The translations under genes were made by a program, and so were the position numbers. Under the pieces are notes generated by a model that saw only the letters and a program-made list of their open reading frames with translations, was not told the origin of the DNA and did no database searches. Shown here one piece after another: positions 61,713 through 64,000 of a stretch of 64,000 nt of DNA. The first letter of the stretch is position 1. Every line of letters starts with the position of its first letter. Location of the stretch: the NCBI RefSeq assembly GCF_003385515.1, contig NZ_QNVT01000011.1:115213-179212 (forward strand), read 5' to 3'. This stretch comes from Chryseobacterium pennae. Lineage in GTDB: Bacteria > Bacteroidota > Bacteroidia > Flavobacteriales > Weeksellaceae.

Positions 61713-63263
61713 ATGGCAGAAGGTAACATTACAAGAATAGTTGGTGGTAAAAATATAATAGAAACCGAAGAATGGATTGTCTATACGGATCAATTTACGG
61801 CTTATGCAGGAAAAGGAAGCCATTTTACCGCTGAGGGTGGCACTAACATAGGAATTCCTAAAAAAGCCCCATCTGTTGGTCATTATTTTAAAAAAGCGTG
61901 GTGGAGCTCAGATTATGAAGGGAAAAAGGAAATAACAAAAGCTAAAGTTGGGGATAAAGTTTATTTTCAAGTAGAAATGACGGATAAATTTCCACAAACC
62001 TCTCTTCCTAAAGAAAAACAACAAAAAATTACTTTTACATTATATGAATTTACTGGAAATAAATACAGTATTGGTTATATGTATGTTTATGGACCAAGAA
62101 TATATTTAGATAAAGAACCCCAAAAAGATAAAGAGATTAAGTATGTTACTTGGGAAGATAAGAATAAAAATGATACAATAGACCCAGAAGAAGAATATTC
62201 TAAAAAACCTTATAACGAAGAAAAGGTTAATGGCAATAAAGCTGTTATTTCGTTTCAATTGAGTGATGGGTTGTCATCTTATTTCAATGAATTTACTGAG
62301 TTAAAGTTATTCATGTCTCTTTCTTATGATTGGGAAACAGTTGACTTGCCTGAAACTGAAGATTTATACCTAGATATAGAACCTAAACCTCCAGTAATAA
62401 AAGAAATTTATGTAAGGTTATTAAATTATCAAGTATCTCAACTAGCCATTAATCGACTGAAAGAAGTTGGAGGTAGCATACAATACATAGAAGGAAATGA
62501 CGAGATAATGAGTGAAAAAGTGAATATGGATTATTTTTCTGTGAGAATTGACGAATTACCAACGTTTGCTAATGGCAATATTATACTTTTATATAAAAAA
62601 ATTAGAGAAAACTTCCTAACCTTATCAAAAGGAAATGTTACATTTGAATCACATTCTGAGCCATTTCATAACAATATTGATGGTAGCTGGGAATTTAAAC
62701 CTTATCCGAAAAAAGACGATCCTGAATATGAAAAAGAACAACTAAGGAGATGGAAAAATGAACTTGGAAACACTGTCATATTTATTGATGCTGGTGGAGG
62801 ATTAATAGAAGAAACAATAGGAGATAGTGGGGCTGTCCTTGAAAGTGAAACTAATCCCTATGATATGTGTTGGATATTTACAACTATTGTAACAGAAAAG
62901 AGCAAAACTCAACCATTTTCTGGGCATAGGCAGTTTGGTATTCACAAAGATGAAGAAGGAAATTATAGATTTTTTGCACGTGCGATTGATAGAATATGGC
63001 CAACTCCTACGATAGTAAATTTAAGTATGGGAAGAAAAGATTATGCTGTAAAAGACTATTTAAAGATAGCAGATTCTACTTGGAATAATTTAATTAATAA
63101 AGTATCACAATTTATTATTAAATATGGTGGTAAAACAACTATAATGCAACCTGAGTTTGTCAGAACAGACTTTAATAAATTCAGAGATAAATATAAAAAG
63201 ACACCTGTTACTTCTATTGGAAACATTCCTCAATATAAAGAAATAAAAGAAAATGAAATATAG
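61713..63263 (+). CDS. Candidate T6SS effector linked to VgrG
   Basis: 516 residues, starting two bases after the vgrG stop. The first ~95 residues (MAEGNITRIVGGKNIIETEE; FTAEGGTNIGIPKKAPSVGH; AWWSSDYEGK; KVGDKVYFQVEM) look like a conserved loader region of Bacteroidota VgrG-associated proteins with variable C-termini. The middle is strand-rich (LYLDIEPKPPVIKEIYVRL). The C-terminal ~140 residues contain GHRQFGIHKDEEGNYRF (from residue 404), ARAIDRIWP and a helical tail. I do not recognise this domain, so the toxic activity, if any, is unknown. No signal peptide, as expected of T6SS cargo. The following small membrane protein would be the immunity partner. Confidence 0.7.
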   Translation: MAEGNITRIVGGKNIIETEEWIVYTDQFTAYAGKGSHFTAEGGTNIGIPKKAPSVGHYFKKAWWSSDYEGKKEITKAKVGDKVYFQVEMTDKFPQTSLPKEKQQKITFTLYEFTGNKYSIGYMYVYGPRIYLDKEPQKDKEIKYVTWEDKNKNDTIDPEEEYSKKPYNEEKVNGNKAVISFQLSDGLSSYFNEFTELKLFMSLSYDWETVDLPETEDLYLDIEPKPPVIKEIYVRLLNYQVSQLAINRLKEVGGSIQYIEGNDEIMSEKVNMDYFSVRIDELPTFANGNIILLYKKIRENFLTLSKGNVTFESHSEPFHNNIDGSWEFKPYPKKDDPEYEKEQLRRWKNELGNTVIFIDAGGGLIEETIGDSGAVLESETNPYDMCWIFTTIVTEKSKTQPFSGHRQFGIHKDEEGNYRFFARAIDRIWPTPTIVNLSMGRKDYAVKDYLKIADSTWNNLINKVSQFIIKYGGKTTIMQPEFVRTDFNKFRDKYKKTPVTSIGNIPQYKEIKENEI

Positions 63264-63289
63264 TAATCTAATCACGAAATAATTTGATA

Positions 63290-63694
63290 ATGAATAATAT
63301 AAAAAATAACTCAAATTATTCAGTTTTAATCTATTGCTTAAAGTTATGGCTATTGACAAGTGCGATCTCAGCTATTGTATTTAAATTAATAGAAATACAA
63401 AATATTGGTACTTCTAACTTTTGGGGTAGGCTAATAACATATCTAATTTATGGATTGGTACTTGGTCTATTAAATTCTCTTCCTGGATTTATAGTATTGG
63501 GCTTAATCATTAAATTTTGGATAAAGGATAAATTAAAATTAATTATTATTACAATTATTATATCTTTTGTTTCTTTTTATTTTTTTCATTGGCCATTTGA
63601 AATAGACAGACCTAAAATATTTGTTATTCCAACTATATATGCTGTTGTCACTTCTTGTTTAATTTTAATTTCAAATACAAAAAGACTCCATTAG
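63290..63694 (+). CDS. Small four-helix membrane protein, candidate immunity protein
   Basis: 134 residues from ATG 63290, 26 bases after the effector stop. Four hydrophobic segments (about 14-32, 45-68, 80-100, 112-130) and almost no extramembrane part. No family is recognised. Position directly after a VgrG-linked effector and a strongly AT-rich, atypical base composition are typical for immunity genes, and a membrane location would fit an effector that acts in the periplasm or on the membrane. This assignment rests on context. Confidence 0.55.
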   Translation: MNNIKNNSNYSVLIYCLKLWLLTSAISAIVFKLIEIQNIGTSNFWGRLITYLIYGLVLGLLNSLPGFIVLGLIIKFWIKDKLKLIIITIIISFVSFYFFHWPFEIDRPKIFVIPTIYAVVTSCLILISNTKRLH

Positions 63695-64000
63695 ATGAAA
63701 ATTACCAAACTTGTTATTCTTTTTAATTATAAGAAAATACTACTGGGGCTATGTATAGCAGTAATTCTTCTGATTGCTTCTTATCAAATAAACTCTCCTG
63801 TTTTTAACATATTATTAAAGATTGGAAGCAGCCTTATAATACTAAATATTATTGCCTCTATAATAGCCTCTTATATTCTTTATGATAAATCTGATCTATA
63901 TAAACTGAAAAATTTAGATAGAATTATTGATTTTGAAAGAATTGATAATGCTGTTTTAATTCATGCTAGTTTTGATCCTCTATCTAAAAAAATAGAAGAA
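63695..64000 (+). CDS. Membrane-anchored methyltransferase-like protein, N-terminal part
   Basis: Starts at ATG 63695, immediately after the stop of the previous gene, and runs open to the window edge (102 codons). Two hydrophobic segments lie at about 14-30 and 42-64, followed by YDKSDLYKLKNLDRIIDFER and NAVLIHASFDPLSKK. That segment resembles the start of a class I SAM-dependent methyltransferase family of Bacteroidota that has a membrane anchor before a NxxAGFDE-type motif (here HASFD). Because it is cut by the window edge, this is tentative. It is tightly linked to the T6SS module and may be a further immunity or modification gene. Confidence 0.5.
   Translation, partial: MKITKLVILFNYKKILLGLCIAVILLIASYQINSPVFNILLKIGSSLIILNIIASIIASYILYDKSDLYKLKNLDRIIDFERIDNAVLIHASFDPLSKKIEE

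Overview
The window looks like a chromosomal segment of a flavobacterium (Bacteroidota), most like Chryseobacterium or a close relative. The DNA is AT-rich. Promoters, where visible, fit the Bacteroidota pattern TTTG-(19/20)-TAnnTTTG, and Shine-Dalgarno sequences are mostly absent. The proteins include a type IX secretion (T9SS) cargo, a Bacteroidota-type T6SS VgrG, a SusC-like/TonB-dependent barrel and several regulator families common in Chryseobacterium. This placement is inferred from protein style; no rRNA, tRNA or CRISPR array was seen.

Layout. 1-7.4 kb: minus-strand polyketide/PUFA-synthase-like locus. A 2347-residue megasynthase (two nitronate-monooxygenase/enoyl-reductase-like modules, KS, AT, two ACPs, KR) is followed by the first codons of a second KS protein, and a short decayed copy of the megasynthase 5' end lies upstream. 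8-11.6 kb: exported glutaminase, GT-C membrane glycosyltransferase, TPR protein. 12-17.4 kb: a giant T9SS-exported PKD-type protein, then a 128-bp palindromic element with a 6-bp target duplication and a fossil gene whose intact relative is at 32.9 kb. 17.4-25.1 kb: PLD-like membrane protein, YdeI family, DUF1826-like, BamA/TamA-like barrel, GT14 glycosyltransferase, membrane-anchored AraC regulator and a small barrel protein. 25.2-29.6 kb: a region rich in fragments and regulators (two HTH proteins, tandem LuxR paralogues, hydrolase and NmrA remnants, a 13-copy pentanucleotide repeat). 29.7-36.8 kb: mnmE, a pair of related secreted proteins, a TPR/LuxR-type membrane regulator and an Lrp/AsnC regulator. 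36.9-46.8 kb: MFS exporter, metallophosphoesterase, then an AraC regulator next to a complete RND efflux operon (MFP, RND, OMF) with four phased direct repeats between them. 47-52 kb: TonB-type receptor, lipocalin-like protein, GH3 beta-glucosidase. 52.4-56.2 kb: minus-strand operon of an EamA exporter followed by metN-metI-metQ, preceded by a 32-codon Met-rich leader ORF and a terminator: a candidate methionine attenuator. 56.6-58.8 kb: topoisomerase III. 59.3-64 kb: truncated AraC gene abutting a T6SS module (VgrG, candidate effector, candidate membrane immunity protein, start of a membrane-anchored methyltransferase-like protein).

The most interesting items are the Met-rich leader/attenuator, the phased operator array before the efflux operon, the VgrG-linked effector/immunity pair with an unrecognised C-terminal domain, the unusual domain order of the megasynthase, and the palindromic mobile element with its target-site duplication.
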